In this document: piece by piece, positions 58,801 through 64,000 of the stretch | Layout of the letters: the number at the start of each line of letters is the position of its first letter | Position numbering within the stretch: the first letter of the stretch is position 1 | NCBI GenBank assembly: GCA_028673005.1 | Contig: CM054113.1 | Span: 210,543,504-210,607,503 of the forward strand | Length of the DNA: 64,000 bases | Direction of reading: 5' to 3' | Source of the DNA: Tanypteryx hageni | Taxonomy: Eukaryota; Arthropoda; Insecta; Odonata; Petaluridae | Notes under the pieces: generated by a model | Told to the model about the DNA's origin: nothing | The model's input: the letters and a program-made list of their open reading frames with translations, nothing else | Database searches by the model: none | Translations under genes and position numbers: made by a program

Positions 58801-61800
58801 TATCTAACTTCCAGATAAATTTATTTGTACGACCGGTTTCGCTAAATAACTATCATCATCATCATTATCAGTGACGTAGTTAGGTTCTCCTTTGCCCGGG
58901 AGCAAATCACAGAGAAACGCTCCCTTTGTTCCCTGAACAATTTTCCGGACAAATGTAATGTGGGGAATGTGATGGAAACCCAAGCATACTATACTAGCAT
59001 TTTAATTCGGCATATATTATAATTTTATTATTGTTTATAAACAGAAACGTTAATTATTGGTCCATGAGTTAGTGCCCCTTCAGCCCTGCGCCAGGGGGTA
59101 ACTTGCCCCTTCTGCTCCCCCCTCGCTACGCCACTGATCGTCATGCTAGTTATTTAGCTGAACCGCTCATGCAAATTAATGTGTGTGGAAGCTAAACAGT
59201 TGTTCTTTTCTTCATGAATATGATTATCACTTACCACGAAGTTGAGCCGGATTCCTTGGATTATATTGTTGGTACCCCCTTTGAGAACCGTCTGGTTCCA
59301 TTTGTGGTGCCGGTACTACACTTTGAATGGCCATGATTTAGATAAATTATCTATCTTAACTACTTGCATAGTATTTATGAGTCTATTTCCAAGTATATGA
59401 TTCCAAATAGATTCAATTTTATTCAAACAAACACTCCAAACGATTCAGGTTATTTTTAGTGGTTAAAAAAACCGCTTATGCGTTCGGTTTGTCCGTCCGT
59501 CTGTCCGACACGCTAATTACTCCTAAGCGAAAGCAGATAGTGATTTCGTTTTTCGTCAATAGATTTAGCATTCTGTCTCGTTGTGCACGTTTTCTTTTGG
59601 AGGATATAGTGGCAAGCAGAACGGGGATGAAAATTTAATTTAAATTTCCTTTTTTGATAAACTTTTCATTTTGAAGTATTCTTCGTCTAAGTTATATTTA
59701 ATATTTTTATAATATTATTATTTCAGACTAATCATACTGGTATACTCAACTTTTAACATTTTTGTATTAACAATTTTTTTTAAAACGGCCTTTACTGTCT
59801 GCTTCATCAAATTTTGCCTTACTTGTTTATCTGGCATCCCATTTTTTTGCAGTGAACACAAATTTATCTTGCATAAATATAAATAGGATTTGCATAACCG
59901 AACTTACCATATGTGGGAATTCCTTAGGGTCCGCTAAATCACCTCCGACCAGTAATTCAGGGCAGCTTTTCTTGTACTCGATGCACCCTTAAATCAAAGT
60001 ATAAAATGAAAATTATTACGTAGCTATGAATATTCTATGCACGTCATAAAATCAATAAAATGTTGAGTTGTATTTGTTTATTTTTTATTTCTCCCGCTAA
60101 ATCAAATGATGTAATCAATTGTTAAGGTTCGAATGAAACCACGCCGTACTAGATCAGTGTTTTCCAAACTGGGCGCCGCAGGACGGGGTAGATATTCCGT
60201 GGCAGTGCCGAAAATAACTTTTCTACGTAAAAAAATAACGATTTGAAAATGTTGATAGGTCAATAGAGCAATAATATTTCCTCTAATAAGTTTATTATAA
60301 TGAAGTACCAACAAATTAATGCGTAAAAACGCTGTGATAAATATAAACTTTGTTCCAAGGAGAGAGTGCCGAAAAAATTCTGTTTATCTTTGAAAGGGTC
60401 CCGCGCCTACAAAAGATTTGGGAACCAGAGTATTAGAGCTTTATCCACATTATTTATTATTCACATATGACGTTGAAATGTAATGGTGAAGACAGAAATA
60501 CTTACATTTCTCAGCCTTATCGCCGGGCTTCATTGCTGAAGCAACAATATCTGCCGGAGAAGTTGCTTCGTCTTCATTTGCGCAGCATACGATTGAATCT
60601 TCCCGAATAAAACTACATATTTTTGGTTTTATTCCGTCTTTCAGACGCTCGATTGCAGAATTACAGAATTGTAAATACTGGCAAGTTCCCTGCTTTCCAA
60701 ACGCATCGTCGCAACTGTCACCTATATTTAAAATTATAAAATAAGACATCATCAGTTATATTGCTAATAAATTTCGTTACAGTGACGCAGTGAAGGAAGG
60801 GCGACCGCTCCGAGTGCCGAAGGGAAATGTACCGATATGGGCGTCGCTAGTCGATATCTGATAATAAACATTTAGAAAATATTGCAGTCTGAATTGACAT
60901 TTTTGTAGATGTAATAAATTTGATAGTAAATTAAATGAACACCTTCCAGGGCGTTTAATTTTATGTTTCCCCCATGGCGACAAACTCCGCTGGTACGGCA
61001 ATATTTCATGAAATGCTATTTATTAAATTAAAGAAGAATATGCATATGAAAGTTTCGTCTGATATTATTTTATATGATTATTATATTAACTAGAGGAGGG
61101 AAAATAACTTCGTTGCAATTAAATTGGTGCACGGTTGAGAATTATTAACATTGTCGTTACGAGTAGTGGTAATGCCTGCCTAATTTTTGAAAATATTTAC
61201 TTGTAAGGGCCATTTGTGCATCTTTAAAACATGTACCCTACGAAGCATAACTCTATGTATTGTGGTGACCAGGTTTACCTACGAAAAGGGAGGACAAATT
61301 CAGGTTTTTTAAACTGAATGACAGGACAAAGGAAGGACAAATTTTATGATCAAAAAGCCTGTAAAATATGGCTAATTTAATATTTATTACAATAATATGA
61401 TGGTTTTATCGGGGTCCATGCTCTACAACAGGCTTGACGTTGATCATTAAAAAAATATATTATGTTTACAAGACAAAAATGAATGGCTTTACTTCACTTT
61501 AGAAAAAAATATTTCACCAACTTGGTAAATATTACCTTGATGGCTCAAACAATAGAATATTACCTCATCTTTTAAATCAGACTAACTCATGAGATTTACT
61601 CATCGTGATCTCAGAAATAAAATACTTTATATTCCATCTTATTCTCATGAAATAAACAGAGTATATTTTTTTTGTGATCATGAATAAAATAATACGTGCA
61701 ATGCCCGGCGTTAACGCCACTACCTGATCTTTGAAAAACTAGTAATTTCTTATATTCAATTGATGCTTCAAGACAAAATGTTGTATGGCTTTCTGCTCTC

Positions 61801-62495
61801 ACTGTGGAACGAAACGAAATTGACAAAACGAACATCAGCAGCACAAGTGGCTTCCGATTCATAAGCGGGAGAAGCTGCCCTACACGGCGGAGAGTAACAT
61901 GATGTTTAACTATAGTTAACTAGTCGCGTGTAGAGACAGTCAGTCTACCAAAATCACATTATACTAGTCTTCATTAGTAAAAGGAAGGATGAAAACAGGA
62001 TATCGTTCAAAAAGGATGACATGAAAGGAAAATAAGTTTAAGGAAAGCGTTTGAAAAAGGAAGACTTTACGTTTCAAAACTCAAAAACAGAACACCAGGT
62101 CAGTCCTTACTGAGACAAAATTCAACCAGTTGCAACAGACAATCAGCATCATCTGCTCAAAAATTACTAAATAACCATCTTTGTTACGAAGTAAACATTG
62201 ACAAATATTATAATGTTAGAATTACAATATTAGAATCGTTGGTAATAACCCTTATCGAGCTAAGACAGAGATTAAAAGAATGTGGTGCTGTAATCGTAGA
62301 GAAAAAGGCAATAACGACAACAATTTATGAGAAATCCTATCTTAATAAATTATGGAAATGAATAAAATGTTTTGTAAAATTAGGTACTTAAAATAAGGCA
62401 CAAATTCACTTACCGACGTACGTTCCCGACGAGACAAATGCAACGAGCAACAGCTGAAATAATACGGATAGGAAGAGCCTCAAATTCCCATACAT
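43650..62495 (-). CDS. Gene 1: secreted CLIP-domain serine protease (snake/CLIPC type), seven exons
   Basis: Exons join as 62495-62414, 60721-60506, 59987-59908, 57370-57261, 45324-45032, 44654-44485 and 43814-43650. All introns are GT..AG, phases match at every junction, and the product is 371 residues. Order: signal peptide (1-27 region), CLIP domain (Cys 31, 41, 47, 63, 73, 74), linker, Cys108, activation site ELL-VGG (cut after Leu111), then an S1A protease with His156 (TAAHC), Asp212 (YHDVALLE) and Ser320 (GDSGGP). Asp314 at the bottom of the S1 pocket predicts trypsin-like specificity. Position 226 (chymotrypsin numbering) is Ala353, not the usual Gly. Leu-type activation and FPHMAAIGYG place it with CLIPC proteases (Drosophila snake, Hayan; Manduca HP6), which act in haemolymph Toll or melanization cascades; the specific pathway is inferred. 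The 11.9-kb intron 4 holds a Jockey LINE and MITEs. Confidence 0.93.
44485..44654 (-). CDS. Gene 1 exon 6
   Basis: 170 nt between attcttcccag and GTAATTAAG, phases 1 to 0. It encodes LLKVKINILDSAVCNESYK, then ETMICAGVLEGGKDTCQ. The Asp before TCQ (residue 314) is the S1-pocket aspartate equal to chymotrypsin 189. NES is a possible glycosylation site. Confidence 0.94.
45032..45324 (-). CDS. Gene 1 exon 5: catalytic Asp exon
   Basis: 293 nt between tttcaaacag and GTACGTATTG, phases 2 to 1. It encodes GPVAWVLLATEVTRSATEQ, IRHPGYKPPAKYHDVALLE with Asp212, HPACLP (Cys238) and VVIATGWGRVGY. The Gly-Trp-Gly segment and spacing are standard for S1A proteases. Confidence 0.94.
45456..45463. repeat. 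8-bp target-site duplication, left side of the 45.5-kb MITE
   Basis: atctaaac, repeated exactly at 45747-45754. Confidence 0.85.
45464..45746. mobile_element. hAT-type MITE (283 bp) in intron 4 of gene 1
   Basis: Ends CAGTGGTTCTCGAACTGTG and CAGTTGTTCTCAAACTTTTC are imperfect inverted repeats, both followed by a CCGCGGCAC block. The exact 8-bp duplication atctaaac on both sides confirms a hAT-type insertion. No transposase is encoded. Confidence 0.88.
45747..45754. repeat. 8-bp target-site duplication, right side of the 45.5-kb MITE
   Basis: atctaaac, identical to 45456-45463. Confidence 0.85.
45755..48000. other. Intron 4 of gene 1, AT-rich, nothing recognised
   Basis: No exon-like or repeat structure was found apart from short AT palindromic tracts such as ATATATAGGATATATATAGG near 46138. 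Confidence 0.45.
48001..49190 (-). mobile_element. Jockey/CR1-type LINE, 5'-truncated and frameshifted RT
   Basis: Minus-strand fragments in order: CQHGFRRGDH, IFIDFRKAFDKVSHKK, an SSRIENR patch, KIRLFADDTVLYKEIKNQED with catalytic FADD, EWKIEINYTKCAAVTFW, YVKYLGVTICRDLSWGMHI, and the C-terminal RVQHRAARFVKHKY. At least three frameshifts break the frame. Everything upstream of the GFR motif is missing. It lies head to head with the plus-strand Jockey element, inside intron 4 of gene 1. Confidence 0.8.
49650..51071 (+). pseudogene. Jockey ORF1 (gag-like, zinc knuckles), disrupted
   Basis: The start is the ATG in GCCACCATGG at 49650 (MGDKEPASAATSLEGESTS). The frame shifts near 49740 into RARLSETHLSPAAVPVSNRY and again near 50110-50150; TAG at 50257-50259 then interrupts it, and a further shift lies between 50700 and 50940. 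Three zinc-knuckle-like stretches are visible: CYNCNRWGHGSLYC, CFKCSGPHPGKEC and CCNCKGTHIATSRLC. A basic KRKRRSGKKGKKS tract follows. The C-terminus reads MQSLLTTLVTITSAI and ends IRGP then TAA at 51069. Jockey gag proteins bind element RNA; this one cannot be made intact. Confidence 0.75.
51028..53793 (+). CDS. Jockey ORF2: endonuclease-reverse transcriptase, open
   Basis: The frame is open from 51028 to TGA at 53791-53793, overlapping the end of ORF1. There is no ATG before the endonuclease motifs, so the protein would need reinitiation or a non-AUG start. Endonuclease: RLIIVLWNVNGDIARKTPEL, ALISETHL, AGGDFNSKHPSWNS and SSDHNPVVIG. RT: KAPGEDGLPNE, LPKPGKAPTKPDSYRPISLL, FFDISKAFDRVWH, AGVPQVSVLGPLLYNIF, MYADDAVVLARS, VNPSKTQTM and YLGVTLN. 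GVPQV replaces the near-invariant GVPQG of motif B. The tail ends with a basic KKRPRAAPGN..PPKKRRR stretch. Confidence 0.85.
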   Translation, partial: GRSSPNSPAIFAAPKPRRSSRLIIVLWNVNGDIARKTPELLRFLQKQRASIALISETHLQAGRRWSVPGYKVYRTDRDTGINPSGGTAILAREDLEVSSIPTPSMKSMETTMAILTLPNRRLRLASCNLPPQSPFAASDFDTIFSSDLPTLAGGDFNSKHPSWNSSVSNPKGQHLRKWMDKGRIKVAIPAEPTRYHHDGKGDVLDIALHRSLTSSISAYSVPCLSSDHNPVVIGLGMRPSTMPPVPSLDLKAADWKAFRHRIADSIPLDLLPPTTAMEVDVMAQDLTEIIHSALHASTPVRTKHPPDYMELPQWILSDIREKNRVRRRLMRRGTPELRRELTRMQHRLRDDIREFRQQRWDTNMAARNVSDGSIWGMAKALRSSKFQDFALQKDTELACSDEEKANLMADHLTNCFTNNPPAPSSPDCTLADLPSISIVDQEEPPAVTADSIKDIISHLPLRKAPGEDGLPNEALCQLPKAVTPVLLAIINASIRIGHFPTLWKSAIVRCLPKPGKAPTKPDSYRPISLLSGLGKVWEKAARSLLMTHVDKHSILPPEQFGFRTARSTTQQLVRVVEFIVDAFNRGECVVGAFFDISKAFDRVWHAGLLNKMENMDFPPWQCRLVKSFLIGRTFRVRWGSVLSAYRPMLAGVPQVSVLGPLLYNIFTADVPRKHHWNTMLAMYADDAVVLARSTKAYQATSYLQRVTDSLTSWYEEWRIAVNPSKTQTMMFHRKRRMDLPDPIWVLGQEAPWGDTAVYLGVTLNTPLDFRDHVRKVIGKLNASRSSLSPLLLNLYVSTAMKLTIHKCILLPQMQYGSPAWSGRLRPGCNTRLEVWQNKNLRLILRPGRGINTAILLAAEGVPSISDRMQKAAEVFFDCLHLQGDDKLRAIGDRTTKPWDWKKRPRAAPGNVEDQPPKKRRR
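54653..54961. mobile_element. hAT-type MITE (309 bp), degenerate
   Basis: Left end CGGTGTTGCCCAACCAAGGG and, on the other strand, GAGTGGCGCCCAACCTTTTC, both followed by GCGGGCC blocks. The flanking 8-mers ttctattc and ttctgatc agree at 6 of 8 positions. The short plus-strand frame at 54725-54967 is part of the element and has no motif. Confidence 0.65.
55540..55620 (+). repeat. Fragment sharing the TTTCATGAAAATC motif with repeat family Y
   Basis: ATTTCATGAAAATCCGTCCA, then a GGAGACGAAACATACGGACG run. The same core occurs in both family Y copies. Confidence 0.4.
56080..56270. repeat. Repeat-like fragment with TATATAAATCTGAAATTCTG
   Basis: The opening TAATATATAAATCTGAAATT followed by TGTTTGTTTGTCCGC resembles a fragment common in insect dispersed repeats. 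Only one copy is present here, so family and ends are undetermined. Confidence 0.3.
56285..56480. repeat. Short tandem array, about 34-bp unit
   Basis: ATCGGAC(G/A)G recurs at about 56315, 56374, 56408 and 56442, with (C/G)GTGA(A/G)CTA and TTTGCG or TTAGCG blocks between; the last three lie 34 bases apart. GGCTT followed by CCCGG occurs twice as a longer-period block. The plus and minus frames across it are not genes. Confidence 0.6.
57261..57370 (-). CDS. Gene 1 exon 4: catalytic His exon
   Basis: 110 nt between tttaattgcag and GTGAGTTCC, phases 0 to 2. It encodes AAIGYGPKDKILWSCGGTLV and SEKFVLTAAHCMNSPE, with the TAAHC catalytic histidine (His156). Confidence 0.95.
57647..57697. repeat. 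Perfect 18-bp inverted repeat with 15-nt loop
   Basis: TATTATAAAATCAGAAAA at 57647-57664 and its exact complement at 57680-57697. It lies in intron 3 of gene 1. Confidence 0.85.
57955..58190 (-). repeat. Dispersed repeat family X, copy 3
   Basis: On the minus strand it reproduces the blocks of 17756-18005: TTAATAGTTTTTGAGTTAGC, CATCGAGAAAATGG, CGTGTATTTCCATTGAAATC, CATGAAAACAATATCTTCCC and CTATACTACGTATGGAGAAA. It lies in intron 3 of gene 1. Confidence 0.7.
58869..59136. mobile_element. hAT-type MITE (268 bp) in intron 3 of gene 1
   Basis: Ends CAGTGACGTAGTTAGG and CAGTGGCGTAGCGAGG form imperfect inverted repeats, each followed inward by a GGGAGCA block. Flanking 8-mers atcattat and atcgtcat agree at 6 of 8. 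There is no transposase. Confidence 0.75.
59908..59987 (-). CDS. Gene 1 exon 3: activation-site exon
   Basis: 80 nt between gatttaag and GTAAGTTC. It encodes CIEYKKSCPELLVGGDLADP and KEFPHM. Cys108 should pair with Cys238 of the protease domain and keep the CLIP chain attached. Cleavage between Leu111 and Leu112 would release the new VGG-type N-terminus. Confidence 0.92.
60155..60430. mobile_element. hAT-type MITE (276 bp) in intron 2 of gene 1
   Basis: Left end CAGTGTTTTCCAAACTGGGC and right end, inverse strand, CTCTGGTTCCCAAATCTTTT are decayed inverted repeats with GCGCCGC / GGCGCGGG blocks inside. Flanking tactagat and tattagag agree at 6 of 8. It makes up over half of this 518-bp intron. 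Confidence 0.75.
60506..60721 (-). CDS. Gene 1 exon 2: CLIP domain
   Basis: Acceptor taaatatag, donor GTAAGTATTT, 216 nt, phases 1 to 1. It encodes GDSCDDAFGKQGTCQYLQFC and onward, with cysteines at C31, C41, C47, C63, C73 and C74. This six-cysteine arrangement, with adjacent last cysteines, is the CLIP fold found on arthropod cascade proteases. Confidence 0.93.
60778..62413. other. Intron 1 of gene 1
   Basis: Starts with a CAGTGACGCAGTGAAGG stretch near 60780 that resembles a hAT end, but the partner end is uncertain. The 83-codon minus-strand frame at 61862-61611 begins with a hydrophobic MNRKPLVLLMFVLSISF, but no donor in proper phase or protease-like continuation was found. Confidence 0.35.
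62414..62495 (-). CDS. Gene 1 exon 1: signal peptide
   Basis: ATG at 62495 gives MYGNLRLFLSVLFQLLLVAF and VSSGTYV, then one base before GTAAGTG. The Leu/Val-rich core and SSG tail fit a cleavable secretion signal. A TATAAG box about 45 bases upstream supports this start. Confidence 0.9.
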
Positions 62496-62539
62496 GTCTG
62501 GTGTTAAAGGAAGCACGACATACTCCAAGAGCCAATAAA

Positions 62540-62546
62540 CTTATAC
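62540..62546 (-). promoter_or_regulatory. Candidate TATA box of gene 1
   Basis: On the minus strand CAGTATAAGTTTATTGG lies 45-50 bases before the ATG at 62495. A start site 25-30 bases downstream would leave a 5' UTR of under 25 nt. Confidence 0.45.
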
Positions 62547-62604
62547 TGAGACGATGTTCAGGTGAGTCTTCACCAAAAGTCACTTGACACTACCTCGGCC
62601 TTCT

Positions 62605-62614
62605 GGGAGATTTT
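62605..62614 (+). promoter_or_regulatory. Candidate NF-kappaB (Rel) site upstream of gene 1
   Basis: GGGAGATTTT matches the GGGRNWYYYY form of insect Rel sites and sits about 60 bases upstream of the TATA candidate. A single short match is weak evidence; it would fit an immune-inducible cascade protease. Confidence 0.25.
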
Positions 62615-62619
62615 AATTT

Positions 62620-63240
62620 TCACCGTCGGATTCCTGAGTCGAAGCTATCTCGTTCAAAATCAAGTTGTTCTTCATGTGTTCGCCATTCCATTTATCAGAT
62701 AATATACGGCGCCCCGCCCGCTTAATAAGAAATAATTACTTGATGGTCAATTCGTAGTTCAGGATAATTAATTTCCTTCCTGTTCGACTTCACCATTCTC
62801 CGGAGACTGTTCGAGCGATGGAGATTGCTTTGAGGTGTCGTGAGGCATCTTCCAAGGACGACCTCTGCATAGCAAGGAGTTCCACCGACCTCGCCCTCCA
62901 ATCACTTCCCCTCGCTCTCCCTTTTCCTCCATACGAAAATTTAGCCTTTTCTCGACCTGGGATTAACACACTATATAGGACTGATTACGTCACAGTTTTT
63001 CGTGTCGCTGTTGCATTTTACGGCCGATTTCCTCAACGTCTAATTTCCTTCTGCGTGACAACCAAATGCGTCATTCTGGACATGAGAGAGAAGACTTCCT
63101 TGAGCTCGAAGACAACTTAAGTTGAATAGATCGTATGCCATTCTCTTCCTTCCTAGTTATTTCCGTAATAGATTATGTTTGAATGGAATTGCTGGCTAAT
63201 CAACCCCTTGAATTATTATAGCCATTACTCCATCCACAAC
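62620..63240. other. Upstream flank of gene 1, nothing further recognised
   Basis: A plus-strand frame at 62818-63120 lies in a GC-richer patch and has no family signature. Confidence 0.35.
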
Positions 63241-63244
63241 GTAC

Positions 63245-63488
63245 CCACACAGAAGGAAGGAGGGAAACCTGCCACATCGGCATTAGCCTACTCTTTACGA
63301 AGAGCAACAAGGGGGCCAACTGCTTAACGTCCCTTCCGAAGGACGGAGCGCTGACTTGCGCGGTCTCCTCATATCACACAAGTAGGGGACGGGACGATCC
63401 CAAGTTGAAAAATCCGACCTCCGCCGGATTCGAACCTGGGACCGATGCTTGGAAGGCCAACGCTGTAACCACTCCGCCACCGCCACTC
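63245..63488 (-). repeat. tRNA-derived SINE, well-preserved copy
   Basis: On the minus strand the head reads GGCGGTGGCGGAGTGGTTAC, an A box TGGCGGAGTGG, an anticodon-loop-like GCCTTCCAAGC (tRNA-Gly-TCC-like) and the B box GGTTCGAATCC at 63433-63423. The body continues through TTGGGATCGTCCCGTCCCC and AAGGGACGTTAAGCAGTTGG to CTTCTGTGTGGG. It shares its body with the copy at 2738-3010. Like other SINEs it would be transcribed by RNA polymerase III and mobilised by a LINE partner. Confidence 0.85.
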
Positions 63489-63599
63489 CTTTTCCGTAAC
63501 AGAGTAGCCTTATGTTGAAATATATTGTTTTCTAATCTATGCCTGTATCCGCAAAAAAAAATCACAAATGAAGAATTCAGCGTTGTTTCTATAGCCACG

Positions 63600-64000
63600 C
63601 TGTTGATGAGAACTGTTTATGGATCTAAAAGATTGGTTTTTAGGCGTTCTTTACCAGCGAAGCGGTAGTAGCGGAACGCTTTATGGGCACGTCTCGTCCG
63701 TCCGTCCGTCCTTCCATCCGTCCTTCCACCCCTCTGTCGTAACTTTCATCTCCTAAACCGATGGACGGATTTTAATAAAATTAAGTAAGAGAGACCTTTA
63801 TTAAAATGTATCGCCCAATTGTGATTTTAAACTGCATCCGTCAATTAGAACTTTCACTTTCCATAATTACTTTTATTAACTAATACTCGTATCTCGTTAA
63901 ATGGCATCCGTCAAGCAACAATTAAATACCATGTTCTCGAGAAAATCCCGAACGAAATATGTTTGTTTACATCAATCGCTAAGGTGGTTCTCTCGGCAAA
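63600..64000. repeat. Repeat-like fragment with CCGTCCGT run
   Basis: CGTCCGTCCGTCCGTCC and a following TAAACCGATGGACGGATTTT resemble the fragment at about 59480-59640 (GTCCGTCCGTCTGTCC) . No ends or frames were resolved. Confidence 0.35.

Noticed and set aside
61611..61862. 83-codon frame starting with a hydrophobic signal-like segment in intron 1 of gene 1
   Set aside because: No in-phase donor or CLIP-like continuation; the TATA-proximal ATG at 62495 joins correctly to exon 2.
63404..63488. Functional tRNA gene candidate with A and B boxes
   Set aside because: The acceptor stem does not close and the tRNA-like head continues into a body shared with the copy at 2738-3010, so it is a SINE head.
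1..64000. CRISPR arrays, bacterial operons, riboswitches
   Set aside because: The DNA is eukaryotic; no array of regularly spaced identical repeats or bacterial gene layout is present.

Overview
The window is a stretch of insect (at least arthropod) nuclear DNA. The support is AT-rich intron-bearing sequence, GT..AG introns of up to about 12 kb, a CLIP-domain serine protease gene of the snake/CLIPC type, and a dense load of non-LTR retrotransposons, hAT elements, tRNA-derived SINEs and MITEs. There are no operons or bacterial-type genes. The order of insect cannot be told from the sequence.

Host genes lie on the minus strand. Gene 1 (62495 down to 43650) is a complete seven-exon secreted CLIP-domain serine protease of 371 residues. 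It has an intact His156/Asp212/Ser320 triad, an activation site that would be cut after Leu111, and an unusual Ala at the position equal to chymotrypsin Gly226. Gene 2 (34019 down to 27271) is a paralog: same 27-residue signal exon, same CLIP cysteine positions and same intron phases. Its activation and terminal exons have lost the IVGG and GDSGGP motifs, and I could not find its His and Asp exons. Joining its four visible exons still keeps one reading frame of 234 codons. Weaker host traces are a signal-peptide-like exon at 13269-13233, an exon-like stretch at 5995-5898 and a broken reading frame at 5674-5323.

Mobile DNA, left to right: RTE-like and Jockey/CR1-like fragments (1-1450), a SINE (about 2738-3010), a 649-bp TA-flanked inverted-repeat element (3395-4043), a full-length RTE/BovB-type element with an 11-bp target duplication (8059-11331), a PIF/Harbinger relic (about 14040-15000), a foldback element with TA microsatellites (19751-20688), an old hAT relic (21012-21558) interrupted by a full-length hAT element with 14-bp ends and 8-bp duplication (21567-25922), a chain of hAT-type MITEs (19.1, 37.9, 45.5, 54.7, 58.9, 60.2 kb), a Jockey-clade LINE (about 49320-53940) beside an opposed LINE fragment (48001-49190), and a second copy of the first SINE (63245-63488). 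Several of these lie inside introns of genes 1 and 2; the largest intron of gene 1 (45325-57260) holds the Jockey element.

How it works together: gene 1 is a plausible extracellular zymogen of a haemolymph proteolytic cascade (Toll or melanization type), and gene 2 looks like a tandem paralog drifting toward a clip-only or non-catalytic form. The rest is transposon sediment. The most unusual items are the gene 2 architecture, the Ala226 substitution in gene 1, a 72-bp loopless palindrome in a gene 2 intron (30787-30858), and several small repeat families that I could not assign to a known class.
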